A stretch of DNA of 64,000 bases, taken from the NCBI GenBank assembly GCA_008973525.1, contig WACJ01000058.1:682001-746000 (forward strand), given 5' to 3'. Shown here piece by piece: positions 23,301-35,160 of this stretch (position 1 is the first letter of the stretch; every line of letters begins with the position of its first letter). Under the pieces are notes generated by a model that saw only the letters and a list, made by a program, of their open reading frames with translations, was not told the DNA's origin and made no database searches. The DNA comes from Stenopsyche tienmushanensis. Taxonomy: Eukaryota > Arthropoda > Insecta > Trichoptera > Stenopsychidae. Both the position numbers and the translations under genes were made by a program.

Positions 23301-25718
23301 TATTAATTTTGTAATACATTTTGTGTGCTGAAATGGAATCATAGTCATCATTATAGTGATTTTAAATTCACCACAATTCGTATATAATCTCCATAAAATA
23401 TTTTTCAGGGGATGAAATATTTTTTATATATATTATAGATAAATTGGGGTAAAGATCTATGAGTAAAAAAAATCCCGAAACTATCCCATTATATCAAAAC
23501 TTAGTATTCTTTAGACAAGGTCTTACTAATTTATTTGTTTTTACTTAAATTTATGAGAATATATTCACAGTTAAACCCCAAATTAGAGTATTGAAACTGA
23601 TTAGAGTCAATTGTAACAATAATTTGCAATAACTAGTCGCTGTATGAAAACGCTAACTTATTCAGCTAATAATTTTGCATAGCGATGTGAAAATAAATGC
23701 ACAAATATGTAGTCAAAAATTAAATACTTATACTATTGAGAACATTCTCATTTTTGCTATGAATGTCGATGATATAATCGATTAAATTTTCAATCTGAAT
23801 TTGATTTGGCCGCTATAGAAGTAATCGCAATGTGTGTCTCTTTATTGTGGTGAATTTAATACATCAAACGTACAATCTTGAACATCCTTTGATTCTCCAG
23901 AGAAATCAAAATTAACACACCGATAAAGTATAATTGGATGTACGCCCTTGATTGCATTTTGTGGTGGTAAGATTACCACATAAAATAGGATTGTATTGTA
24001 TGTTGCTATTGCATACAAATATCATGATATATCGCAAAATGCTATGAAAATATGAACAATTTTGGTGGTATTCATATGAATATTGGGCCTAAAAAGGAAA
24101 ATATTTTTCAATCAGTTGGCTTTGAATGGGTTAAAATGTAAATAGCGCAAAAAATCGCCTCTTACGATCGAACGAATGAGCTGCTTTCTTAAATTGTATC
24201 GAGATGAATTAATTCGGCGCATAATGGATTTTCGGTCCGATTAGTGCGAACAAACGATGAGTCTGCGAGTTGCAATTTTTCTGGTCATAAAGCCTGACAG
24301 GGAACGACTGACGGAGTGAGCAGTTAACGTCCAAAATAATTGCTTATTTATGAATAAGTTAAGACGGGAACAAGTTAAGTGAGCAGTTCCGTAGCATCCA
24401 ACTGCACTATGAGATCTGCCATATTTTCAACGACGTTTATTCAACTCATCCTGGAATGGCGCTATAAAATGTACAGTCGGTCCAATTGGAGTGTAAATTG
24501 ATGAGGTGTATTAAAAAAGTGAAACTGTGATCTTAATCAGCAGCTTGATTTGATCAATCATCAGTTAGCGCTATTGAAATCATGCACAAAGTTACTAATG
24601 ATGATATAGCGAATAAATCTCTATGGTGGAAATATTTTTAAGTATAGTTAATATGCACCCTATTTTAAATTGTATTTATTATAGTTTTATCATATGTGGA
24701 TAGTGATGGAAAATTGACAACCGAAAAAACATCCATTTCCCATTTAAAAGTTCTCAAAAAGATCACCGAAACCAATGGAAATAGGTTTTTTTTACCTAAT
24801 ACATCATTTTAAATTCCATATGACTATGCGATTGAGGAATGTTAAGGCTTTTGAGGAATAATAAATGCGAAAGTTTAAACGAAATTAAGTATTCATGGAT
24901 TGCATGTATGAAACGTATTTAAAAGAAACAAAGTCGGTCTGATTCAAATGGATCGAAAGCACTTTATATTTTTGGTCCATTTAAAGATCCATTTCGGCCG
25001 CTTTCATCTCCCGCGCCCGTATCAACTTATCTTTGATGTTAGCACAATCTGCAGTCATTGTAGACAAATTATATTCTTAAAGGAAAGAGATATAAAATTA
25101 ATTGCACGGAAAAAATCTTAAAAGCTAAACATCGTTGTCTGCCTCTTCATTCCTCTGTGAAGGGATGGTGGAAGGAGAAGGGCGACCGTCCAATAGAACA
25201 ATTCGCCCTCACAAATGTATTTCTTCACGGTGACTGGTGATAATTCGCCCTCAGTAGGCTTCACAAGAAGATCTGGGGGAGGTAAAGAACTTGCAGAGAA
25301 GACGATGAGTGAGCTGAGGGGGGCAAGATGCTAGAATTGTAAATCGGGATATGATATGTGATTGATTTTCTTCGTTCGGCTCGTCGATTATTTCGATATG
25401 AATGAATGTCTTTGTATCGAAAATATACATATGTGACTTTATATAAAATAATTGATTTTTTCGCACTTTCCAAGATCCCATTAAATATAACTGGGTCTAA
25501 AACATTAACCACATTAAGCAGATTTGAGCACCCAGAAGATTTCCAAAAAGCTCACCGATGTATACTTTGATGCCAACTTTAAATGATAAATAAGTCAATA
25601 GTCGACGATTATATTGTTGTTTGTAAACATTTGATGCGCAAAAGTATATGGTTTTGATTTTCTATTTTGCAAATGTACAATACAATTCATTTTTTAACAG
25701 AAAGACGGCAGTCTTAAG
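14315..25718 (-). other. Vsx upstream intron or 5' flank, non-coding
   Basis: No exon with the first 46 homeodomain residues was found on the minus strand, so this is either a very long Vsx intron or its upstream region. AT-rich DNA alternates with GC-richer islands of 200-600 bp at about 15240-15660, 16260-16500, 17090-17480, 18240-18880, 20370-20880, 21240-21680, 22480-23060 and 24130-24480. All open frames here are short, and overlapping frames on both strands (for example 20608-20885) show no family resemblance. Islands of this sort are typical of enhancer clusters around developmental transcription factors. Confidence 0.5.
17251..17266. repeat. GC hairpin in a GC-rich island
   Basis: GGGGCGG and CCGCCCC face each other around a 2-base centre in the 17.1-17.4 kb island, which also carries a doubled GCCGGT near 17205. 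It may be simple GC-rich structure or a doubled GC-box. Confidence 0.5.
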
Positions 25719-26160
25719 CAGTGGCGTAGCTAGGTAACCAAGGGCCCTGGGGCAAATTAAAAAATGGGGCCCCACTGCTATGTAAACTGATTAGGTTTTA
25801 TCAAATAAAAATATGAAATATACAAATACTTTAAAAATGCTAAGCTACTTAAGCTCTTTTTTGTGCACTGCAGGGTAGGTAATAAAAATATTAAACAGTA
25901 ACAACATATTTTATAATTAATACTTGGTGTAGGTTTGACTAATAAAACGAAATAGAGAAGATTCAAGGGTTTATTATATGTGCCCATAATTATGAAAGTG
26001 GTCTAAGTCAAGAAATTGAAAAAAATGTTTGTTTCAGCGGTCTGCCATTTCTGTTCATTTTGACACTGGTCTAAGTCAGTTGTGTTTCCGCCGCGTTTCT
26101 TGTTACATCATTATTTTTTACTCTGTGTTTTTTAATCCTAAATTTGATTTAATTACCATT

Positions 26161-26436
26161 ATGTCATCAGATAGTGGCTTCGGTAACTATTATACATATT
26201 ATATAAATTTGAGATTGACGCAAGAGAAAATGAAAAAAAGAAAGAGAACAAGAAACGAACTTAACTATATACAAAATATCAGAAAGTTGAAGAAAAATAA
26301 TAGGGAAGAATACATATCAAGAACATTCAAAGTAGTGAAAGCTAAATGTTTTGAAAATAGGAATTGCTTCTGCAGAAAAAAATGCTTGAATCTCTTTAAA
26401 TATGAAAAAGGGAAATCTATTTTTGAAAATTTTTAG
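26161..26436 (+). pseudogene. N-terminal transposase-like fragment of the inner element
   Basis: The frame contains a Lys/Arg-rich segment KKRKRTRNELNYIQNIRKLK, a YISRT segment and a Cys cluster (CFENRNCFCRKKC). This layout of NIRK, then a Tyr-x-Ser-x-x-Gly-Lys-like segment, then a Cys-x-Cys-x3-Cys knot is seen at the start of a widespread arthropod transposon-encoded protein family of uncertain superfamily. The frame ends at a stop at 26434-26436, well short of family length. An upstream extension from 26029 is hydrophobic and probably not part of the protein. Confidence 0.5.
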
Positions 26437-26895
26437 AAATTAAAGGACTATACAAAGCAGAATTTATTTTTAAAATGTACAGTTCATAAACGAGTAATAA
26501 AACAACGGCGATCCAGAGCTTCTTTGAGACCGATGAAAAAAGCGAGTTATAATTTTTTTCTGCCAAAAAATGATTCAAAAGTTTCTTTATGTAAAAAAAT
26601 ATTTATTGGTAACTTTGGCATTTCTTATGGACGATTAACTTGAGATTTGAATGTTGATAGATGGAAAAGATGGTCGCGAAAAAAATCCTGGATCATCGCG
26701 AAAAACAGATGAAGATAAAATTAATGTTATAAAATAACACATTTTGAGTTTTCCAGCAAATGAAAGCTACTATACTAGAAACTCGTCACACTCCTGGTCG
26801 AAAATATTTAAGCTTCGATTTAGATGTCAAAAAAATGTATCGTCTGTATCTGGAAAAATGTAAATGTAATGTTTGTTTCATCAAAACCGTTAGAA

Positions 26896-27223
26896 GAAAC
26901 AATTACAAGAAGAGCCAAAAAGGTTGCCAGTGAATCCAGTCTCTTGGCTAAAAATTCAGTGGATGCGATTTTTGAAAAATGAACGACGAAAAATGAAGAT
27001 GCTATATAAAACTTCATTAGATGATGGCGCAAACTTCCATATTTTATACCTTCCACCTAAAACAGGAAGGCCAAGGATTTACGAAAAAAATAACGTTTTT
27101 CCTTTACACTTCACCAATAGAACAACCAAAGAAAAATATGCAAACATGACAGATTTACTGCCTTATATTCCACCAATTTACCACGAATATTTTAAATCTC
27201 TCAAAATCAGAAATTCAAGTTGA
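26896..27223 (+). pseudogene. C-terminal transposase-like fragment of the inner element
   Basis: After a TAG near 26893 a frame runs to 27223. It reads PKRLPVNPVSWLKIQWMRF, then YKTSLDDGANFHILYLPPK, then GRPRIYE, and ends DLLPYIPPIYHEYFKSL. This is the same order as the C-terminus of the arthropod transposon family suggested for the upstream fragment: a Trp-Leu-Lys-x-x-x-Trp segment, a Tyr-Lys-Thr-Ser-Leu-Asp segment, a Lys-x-Gly-Arg-Pro hinge and a final Pro-x-x-Tyr-x-x-Tyr/Phe-Phe-x-x-Leu. The central region, which should hold the catalytic residues, is missing or destroyed. Confidence 0.5.
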
Positions 27224-27454
27224 AATGAAATCAATAATTTGTAACCATTATTTAATAAAAATGTTGATAAATATACATATGAATCTTAATAAATAGTTAT
27301 TTTCAAAAACACTTTTTTCTTGTATTAAACAAAGCTTTAAATTTCGTATAACGCATAACAAATTGACTTAGACCACTTTCATCACAACTAACATAATGCA
27401 TTCTGCTAATTTTGAAAACAGTCTTTGTTATTTGAACCTAAAAAAAAATACTTT

Positions 27455-28132
27455 TGTTATGTACTCACCATCCTGGAATGCTAACTTAAGGACGTGAATC
27501 TATCTAATCTTAAAATGTGCATTATTGAGACCATGTTCCTGTTTAAAACCAATCTTTGCGAATTGCTATTTGCTTTACTTTATCCCTATTCTTATGTTTA
27601 AATGCTAATCTTAATGTTTATTGTCAATAATTAGTACAATTTATGTTCACTTATGAACCTAATTTACATCTTACTACATCCTGTCCCACGCTACCTTATC
27701 CACTTTGGAATGGCTGGCTAATGTTCTTTTACAATCATAGCATTTGTCGACTGATAACACGTCATCCCTTATTTTTGCCTAACAATTTTGTAATCATCGT
27801 CAAGTCACCTACTGAACCTTTTTTGTGAACCTTTTTTTGTGAACCTTTGAACCTACAAATAGTCGGTGCCTCGACGATACAAGGCGCACTTACTATTCTC
27901 CATTCACTCGCCAAGTCAACACCATTTTTACAACCTCTATCTGCCTTTTGCGACAGCACTTAGACTTCGGGTCACTATCGTAATTGTGTATTCGTTGTAA
28001 ACTAAAGAAGAAATAAAGATACATCAAAACAATATATACGCTTTCATTTGAAGACCAACGGATGAAGAAGAAGATCCATAACATATAAAATTATGTTGTC
28101 AGAAGTGGGATGCACTGCTGATATACATAACA
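27455..28132 (+). mobile_element. LTR retrotransposon remnant (LTR plus primer-binding site)
   Basis: A 629-bp LTR-like unit runs from TGTTATG at 27455 to CATAACA at 28083, a perfect 7-bp terminal inverted repeat with TG...CA ends. AATAAA lies at 28012-28017, where a polyadenylation signal is expected. Ten bases after the LTR is TGTTGTCAGAAGTGGGAT, a primer-binding-site-like sequence of the TGG-TGTCAGAAGTGGG type. A second CATAACA ends at 28132. CTTT flanks the whole insertion (27451-27454 and 28133-28136), suggesting a 4-bp target duplication with the internal region and most of the right LTR deleted. No gag or pol remains. Confidence 0.7.
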
Positions 28133-28225
28133 CTTTTCTTATAAGCTGTATGAAAAATTTATATGCCAAAATAAATTTTAGACCCAGTAGACTACAAAAG
28201 TGCTGAAACCCTGTATGGTTTATTG

Positions 28226-28552
28226 CAGCGGTTCTTAAACTGGGGTCCGCGGACCCCCGGGGGTCCGCGAAGCCATTACTGGGGGTCCGCGAGAATATAA
28301 ACAAAACGTTTATCTATACTTGAAAACGATATTTTCGTCGAACTATTTACAGAAAACATTATAAAAAGATCTATTTTGACCAAGAAATGTATGTTTTGTT
28401 GGAAAAATTGGGTCACAATGGTTAGGATGGGTCCATCAAAAAAAAATCATTCACGAAGGGGTCCGCGAAAAAAAATTTGCTCACGAAGGGGTCCGCGAAA
28501 AAAATTTTGCTCAAGAAGGGGTCCGCGGACTACATAAGTTTAAGAAGCGCTG
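28226..28552 (+). mobile_element. hAT MITE, copy 2 (complete)
   Basis: The ends are CAGCGGTTCTTAAACT at 28226 and AGTTTAAGAAGCGCTG at 28537-28552. Flanking 8-mers GTTTATTG and GTTTAGTG differ at one base, which supports a hAT-type insertion. The body is full of GGGGTCCGCG motifs. At 28441-28527 it carries three copies of a 30-bp unit ending GAAGGGGTCCGCG. It shares about 180 bases with the copy at 6725. It lies inside the inner transposon and is therefore younger than it. Confidence 0.88.
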
Positions 28553-29199
28553 GTTTAGTGTAAAAATACTTTTTAAAACATTGAAACGCAAACCTTTAAA
28601 TATCTCAAAACGAAGAAAATATGACTTAGACCACTTTCATAATCATGGGCTCATATACACAATGAATTTTTAGACCGATAGTAGACAAACGCTGTCAAAA
28701 AATGTCAATTGAATTATTTTTTTGTAAAGAGCCGGGCCGGCCTGGGTATACGTTCCCGTTACTACGATAGATCAATTGTTACAGGGTAGCTTTTGTTCCG
28801 GTGCAAGCTGGGTGCAATAAATGGTAATCTTTTGCTTGAATACTGCGACGAAAGATTTTTTTGTTTTACGGTGCTTCAAATTTTATGAACATTACAACAA
28901 TTAGGTACCCTATTTTTTTCAAAACATGTACAAAGGTCTGTACATTCATATAATATTTCAACAATGTAGAAATGTCCTTTCTAAATGTAGAAATAGGCAA
29001 ACAGGCATAACTTTCGAATTTCTCTCAACTGAGTTGTCATGATTAAAGTGGGGTTACAACCTGTCATATTTATTTTGAAAATGGGAGACATTTCCAAAAG
29101 TTCAGTTCGATCCAGATTTCTGGTAAGGATTCGAGGGCCCCCTGAGCTTGAGGGCCCCGGGGCACTGCCCCGCCTAGCCCCTTAGTAGCTACGCCACTG

Positions 29200-29569
29200 G
29201 TCTTAAGTAAAAGTCTCCAAAATAAGTCACATACGCATTTCTATGTGAGGATAGAAAAATAGCTGTGAAATCTCTACAAGGACTTCAAAACAGCCCAATG
29301 ATTCTAGATAAAATCAAGTCACAAACGCATAGATGATGATGATTTGTTAAACAGCATAATTTGACGAGTTAAATTTTTGCTTTTATAGTTTACCTGAAAC
29401 TAAGGATAAACGGTGAATATCGTTAATAAAATGGAGTTTTAAGCATGAAAAAATCAGCATTACTATTGGTATTACTCAAATATTTTTTAAAAAGAACCAA
29501 ATATACATGAAATTACATTGACATTATTACCTTCAGTAATTTGTACGATTTTCTGCGGTACAAACTTGG
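29200..29569. other. spacer after the composite element
   Basis: Apart from the right target duplication at 29200-29207, this is AT-rich DNA in which I see no gene or repeat. Confidence 0.5.
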
Positions 29570-29679
29570 ATCACTCAATAAGTTCGTAGGATATTTTTCG
29601 CTTTAAACTTTTTTCTTCTTTATTTGAAGTCGTTTTTTCGCATTCTTCAAAAACAAAACCTACGAACTTATTGAGTGAT
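29570..29679. mobile_element. 110-bp mariner-type MITE
   Basis: Perfect 21-bp terminal inverted repeats (29570-29590 and 29659-29679), containing CACTCAATAAGTTCGTAGG, enclose 68 bases. The CACTCAATAAGT start is typical of mariner termini. The element is non-autonomous. The flanks do not show an obvious TA duplication, so its outer limits may be a few bases off. Confidence 0.85.
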
Positions 29680-29749
29680 GTGTTATTCATCGCGTATTAC
29701 TCAAAAAAACATATTTTATATCAAATGGTTCGCTACATACAAAAGTTTC

Positions 29750-29850
29750 ACCTTATAAAAAAATGGAAGTTCCACCGATCGTCTCTATCTAAGTTTATTC
29801 TGATTTCATGACATCATGAATCAATAAAGTCATACAAGTTTGCTTATTAA
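29750..29850 (+). repeat. SINE family A fragment
   Basis: CCGATCGTCTCTATCTAAGTTTATTCTGATTTC-type sequence matches the middle of the SINE copies at 46648 and 61698 (GATCGATC-TCTC followed by a TTTACTCTGATTTCCTGG-like stretch). Both ends are lost. Confidence 0.5.
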
Positions 29851-32800
29851 AACAATGATGATTTTGATTCTCTCCTATGCTAACTTGTAAGAAGCCAAAA
29901 TGCGTTTTGAATTCATGCAATTTAATACTTTAACATTATAATGGAGATGCTATATAATATTCAAATATTTTTGCCCGATGGACGATATTAAAAAAATAGG
30001 TTTGATCGATTTCCTCATGTGATAATCTGAATTTGAGCGTATGTTTTCCTTATGATCGATCGGAATTGATTTCGGCCAATTTGTGAGGTCTTCGGCATTC
30101 AACTAGCCAGTATCGGACACTCGAGCCGGTAAAATAGCAGAATTGAAGTTATCATTCGATACGTGGAACATGTGGACTTCTTCGCACGATTCCTATATGC
30201 AGACTGGAGTGGCCAGCTAAGTAAACACGACGATGGTGTGAGAGTGGATCACGTTTATTTAAGGCTGACGGTGACCGACTGACGTGTAAAGTCAACGATC
30301 AATTGAGAATTGGATCCGATAGGGTCCAGGACTATTTAAACAATAATTTACAGTTCCAGCGTCAAAGAATACTTGAATAATTCATTGAAATTGTCGAGAA
30401 AATAGGCTTGAAATTATCGAAAACCTCGAAAAAATTAAGCTACGGATTTGTGAATATATCAGAAGATAATATATAATTATTTATACATTATTAATGCAAT
30501 GAAAATATATTATGTATATGTTTAGAGCATATATTATAAGGACTACTTTGATAAATGATTCAAACGTACTTCGTCTGGATGATAATGATTGTAGCTCTAC
30601 ATTCAGAGTTATAATTAAATATTCTTAACTGAGAAGACAACGCTCCTCCTGAAAATACAATGAGAAGACTTTCTTTTCTTCCTTCCTTTTTGTATTATTT
30701 ACCTTCTGGATCATCCCGAGGAAATTCTTATTCATTTTAGACGCCACTATTGCATTTTACGATATGCAATTATTTTTTAGATTTAGATATACTTTATGAA
30801 TTTGTTGAGAATATAATACTTTTCAGGATTATTAAAAATGTAATAAACTAATTGTTAACCAAGAATGAGAGCACTGTTATAAGCAATTTGATTACTATCT
30901 TAAAATGAAATTGGTAACACTTGATCTGGCGTATTCTATATTTAAATATTGCTAAAAACATTTAGATTATTTCTCAGCAATGCAAATATAAACAAATACA
31001 AAAAACGTGATTAATTTGCTATTAGCATGTATTAACATCAGATCGCTTCAAGAATATTAATGGGTTTTCAGTTCTGCAACGGTATGCTTCTATGATAAAG
31101 TGATGATGGTATTATAAAGTAATGAAAGTGATCATTATAAATTTTCTAGAATGATTTTCCACAGTAATTCGATGATCCATTTATTGATTGCTCAAATAAT
31201 TGGTCATCAAAAACCATCCAGGAATATTTTACATCATCTCGCATGGGGCTCGTTAATGGGGGTTTCGAGGATCAAGCGAGGATCAACCCGATCAAATTCG
31301 TCTAGAAAAAAATTAAAACTGAAAGTCACGCTTTATGCACGTACCTTTATGGAAAAACAGATGTTTGGTTAGCGTTAATCAATTTAAATTAGGTGTGAAA
31401 AAACGTGTTCATATGTAACAATGCAGGGACAGGATATTTATATAAACGTGCGGTTAGTTAGGGGAAAAAAACCGCGCCTGACAATCCTGTAAGTAGGTTC
31501 ATTGAATTTGATCGAAATTACAGTAATTTTGTTCGACGATCATTATACTGACGTTTCTCGTCCGTAACAAAACACTAACCGGTCAATAGAATTACAAAAA
31601 GAACAAAAAATGACTGCTCAACGTACAACTTCACATCATCGCATTGGCTTTTGGTTCGGAGCTCTTCAAACTGCGATCCTTACGAAAAATATCAATTATA
31701 TCCATTTTTGCATATCTATTAGTATAACATTACTTTTCGAAGATCATGGAAAATATATCTTGAAATATGTTATAAACTAGGAATAACATTAAAGATTTTG
31801 GGGTGCGAATAACGACACATTTTAATTAATAAGACACGAAACAAAGCTAAAATACGAATATTTATTACATTTATAATAAATAGAAGTATCTGAAATAATA
31901 TTGAACAGTTCATGTGCTGAAATAGGGGATGAAAATTGAATAAACGTCCAAACGATCCATTGCCATGTATATAGGAAAGACATTGTAAAATCGATGAAAA
32001 TTCAACATTGGCGTCGAATGTTTGAGAAGCGCTGATTCATACATATTTGAGTGAGTCGCTTTGGCCACTTAATTCGATTAATGATATAATTGAGCGTTAC
32101 TAAATTATATGTTGGACCTTGTCACCTGTAGAATTGAAAGATGTGAAAAGATAATACTAACAAGCACGTACACATATCTCTCAATATAAAACTATATTTT
32201 GTACTGTGTTTGGAATTTTAAAGGATAATACATATTCTAGTCTTGCAAAAAATATAGTTTTTGCATTAATAATACATAATTCGGCGCGTTTTTGGGAGTC
32301 GAAATATTAAATTTTGATGCAAACGTGAGTTTGTCCTAGAAATTATTAGGTTATTTTTTAACATAGTACATTAACAATTAGATGGATTATTATAATAAGC
32401 AGCTATAAAATCAATGATTTAATTTTTTTTATGTGCAAAAAAAAACATTTATTGCTTATCGAAAATCAAAGATTTACACCCTTGCAATTAATATGCGTGA
32501 CTATGCGTGACTAATTCTCTTATAATTTCAGTTGGGATTAATAATAAATATTGTGCCCTATAAAGGATCATTTTAAGTTGCTTCAAATTATGTTAATCAA
32601 TAGCATAAAGCTTATTTGCGAATTGTAATGATTATCATTGATTTGGGATAATTGTTATGTTGGATTATATCAGTTCAACTGTAAAATATTTGGTGATCAA
32701 ATCCCATGAGACGCAGTGTACATCGCCCACTGCCAATAGAGACTACAATTTAAATTACGATTGATAAAATATGTCATTATAATATTTTTTTCCGGATAAA

Positions 32801-34639
32801 TAAGGATTGAATTGTGTTTTTACGAACGTATCGAGCCACATTTATGGGATTGGTTCCCGTTAGTTATTATAAGATAACAATTCGAGGCTTCGACAAAGGC
32901 TATATTTACGAATCGTTATGTATTTTCGGTCGTTATGCTTCTAATTGGACGAAGCCTAAACGATATTATCGCAATTTGGTCTCAAACACTATAATCATTA
33001 GATTATCTAATTCGAAATGACCAGTAGCGGGTGTCTTGTTAGACAACCCATTACAACAAATATTCAAGATTAGCCCCATTCTCAGAATTACGAAATTCGT
33101 TTTTGAGCCATAATTGTGCGTTTACGATTGGATGTATTATTAAAAATGCGTCATTAACCCTTAAGGATTTTTATAATCATGGCCGTGTTGACTCTTGAGC
33201 AATGACTGCGTGTGTCAGGATATGAATTCTCGTATAAAAAAGGAACCGTGGGAGACCCCGGCGCATCCTCCAGGTTTCGAAGACCCATTGACAATGGAAG
33301 TGGAATACCTTTTGTCGAAAAACACTTGTACAACCGCCAAAGTGTTGGTGGCACATTTTTTCCCACATATCCGAAGAACCCCGGTGCCAACTGCCGAGGA
33401 TTCCCAGAATGCCGGCTCTATGCTAGAGATGAAATTGTGAATAAATAAAATATTTCTTCCATTCTTTAAGAGACACAATGTAAATTACAGTGTCCGACGA
33501 CAACACTTGTGGCAATACAATTAAATGACTTGGCCAATGGAGTGGCGGACGTGCATTACAAGGGATGAAATGCTTTGGCTTGAGTCAACATTCGAGGGAA
33601 TATCTAGGATAAATATCATATTAAGCTTAAATACTGGGATCATCTTATCAAACTAAGCATGTAATGTTATGAGAATTATAATTTTACTTATACTATATTA
33701 TTCATAAATCTTCAAAAGCCCAAAATATTATGAAGATTTGATTGAGGCGAAATTTGATTTCATTGATTAATTGGCGAAATTTAAATCTATAATATGTATA
33801 TTAGTGTTTTGAAGGATTTAAAGGGTTTGTGGATTTATAGGAATGGAAATATGTTTATTAAAAATAGGACTAATTCCTATATTTTCTATTAATAAAACCC
33901 GCCTAAACTATTAAAGTGAAAAACTTCTCAACTTCGGTTATATCAGCTTTATAGTATTTGAACTGACGTTACACGTTAAACACACTAAAGTTTACACGTA
34001 TCAAATAACATAGAAATGATCGAATGCTAACATGATTAAAGTATAATTTACATTTTCAGCAAATCTTATTCAGTTTTTGACTGTTTTTATAACGTTTTTT
34101 GATGCTTTCAGTTTCATACTGAATTACTACATATTTATTCAAAACAATTACATATTATTGATCTATAGAAAATCTACTCATTTTAAACTACGTTTTTACC
34201 CGATTTTATCGTCCAAATATTAAATAAACGCCATTTTTTGTAGTGTAGCAATGTATTCAATTTCTGGTATAAAAGTTCATGATTCATTCTATATTCACAA
34301 TTTAAAACGATTTTCAAAACACATTTTTCAGTCCACGTCCAAGCAGAATTTGTTAAAATAGAGACTTGTCTTCAAAGGATAATAATTAATCAATTTTAGA
34401 ACCCTTCTACTTAACAATACATAGTATTGTACTTGAATGATATTATAAACCTTTGAAAAAATAAGGAGTTCAGAGCCATTCTTGCTACTATAAGTTTTTT
34501 TTGAGTATGATGGATTTCTTTAAATTTATCTGATGATTATAATTTTTAGCTTTATAATAACACCCACTATGAAATTAAGGCTTCTTGCTCTGATAAGTTG
34601 CTAGAAAAAGTAATATTACTATTTGAAGAATAGGAAAAT
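29851..34639. other. non-coding stretch
   Basis: Mostly AT-rich DNA. A GC-richer patch at about 30080-30340 has no coding frame I recognise. A second patch at 33195-33448 is described separately. Open frames at 31151-31372 and 32814-33020 have no recognisable family and are probably chance. Confidence 0.4.
33195..33448. other. GC-rich patch open in five frames
   Basis: Five frames, two on + and three on -, stay open across the same 180-250 bp, for example + 33195-33440, + 33212-33448 and - 33154-33390. TGTGTCAG just before GATATGAATTCTCG could serve as an acceptor, and one + frame then continues to a stop. No product (for example GYEFSYKKGTVGDP or SMGLRNLEDAPGSP) resembles a family I know. 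It could be an unidentified exon, a decayed gene copy, or a conserved non-coding block. Confidence 0.3.
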
Positions 34640-35160
34640 ATCGGGTCGCTTAAAACTTACTATGAATGCCGAAGATAACATAATTTTATTAACTTAAAGA
34701 GAAATAGTTTTGCAGCTCCTCGATTAGCTGCAAAATTAAATTACATCAGACCATTTAATATGAAAAGTTGCTTGATTTTATATGGGTTTTATAGACTTAT
34801 AGCACTGAAGAAGGACAAATTATATAAATTGAATAAACAAAAAAAAAATGGACAATTTCTATTTGGAAAATGTCTTATGGACGAACGAATCTAAATTTGA
34901 AGCATTTGGCTCAAAGAGAAGAGTTTTGGTTAGCTGGATAAAATCGGATCATACTCCAGAAACATATATAATGCCAACAATTAAACAAGGAGGTAAAAAT
35001 GTGATGTCTTCGAACTATTTGGGAGGTGAAAAGACCTTTTGGTGAAGAGAGAAGAGTTACTTGAAAATATTTTAAGAAAATGCAATATCTCCAATTCTTT
35101 GAATATTGGGGAAAAATGAAATATTTTAGCAAATTAATAACCTCAAACGAGCTTAAAACA
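34640..35160 (+). pseudogene. Tc1-type transposase remnant
   Basis: Fragments in shifting + frames follow Tc1 transposase order: SGRLKLTMNAEDN and FAAPRLAAKLN (the Gly-Arg-Pro hinge and the second HTH motif), then from about 34857 YLENVLWTNESKFEAFGSKR, where the DES triad around the first catalytic Asp has become NES. After that come PTIKQGGKNVMSSNYLGG, matching the Gly-Gly-Gly-x-Val-Met segment, and scraps resembling the region before the next Asp. Frameshifts and stops make it non-functional. Terminal repeats were not seen. Confidence 0.8.

Larger units (their letters stand above)
25970..28656 (+). mobile_element. inner terminal-inverted-repeat DNA transposon, degenerate
   Basis: The inverted termini share TTATGAAAGTGGTCTAAGTC and a further imperfect 20 or so bases outward (TATATGTGCCCATAA against TATATGAGCCCATGA). 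They lie at about 25970-26010 and 28620-28656. A third copy of the core terminus is at 27361-27382. It has the same orientation as the right end, and its inner flank also resembles that of the right end, so two right ends appear to be present. Two broken coding segments lie between (26161-26436 and 26896-27223). The superfamily is not certain. Confidence 0.65.
25719..29199. mobile_element. composite hAT-type element with nested insertions
   Basis: The left terminus CAGTGGCGTAGCTA at 25719 is mirrored by TAGCTACGCCACTG ending at 29199. Both sub-terminal zones are rich in GGGCCC-type sequence. The element is flanked by a perfect 8-bp duplication GTCTTAAG (25711-25718 and 29200-29207). An 8-bp duplication and CAG...CTG ends are the signature of the hAT superfamily. 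It has no intact hAT transposase. Its interior is occupied by a second terminal-repeat element, an LTR remnant and a small hAT MITE, annotated separately. Confidence 0.9.
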
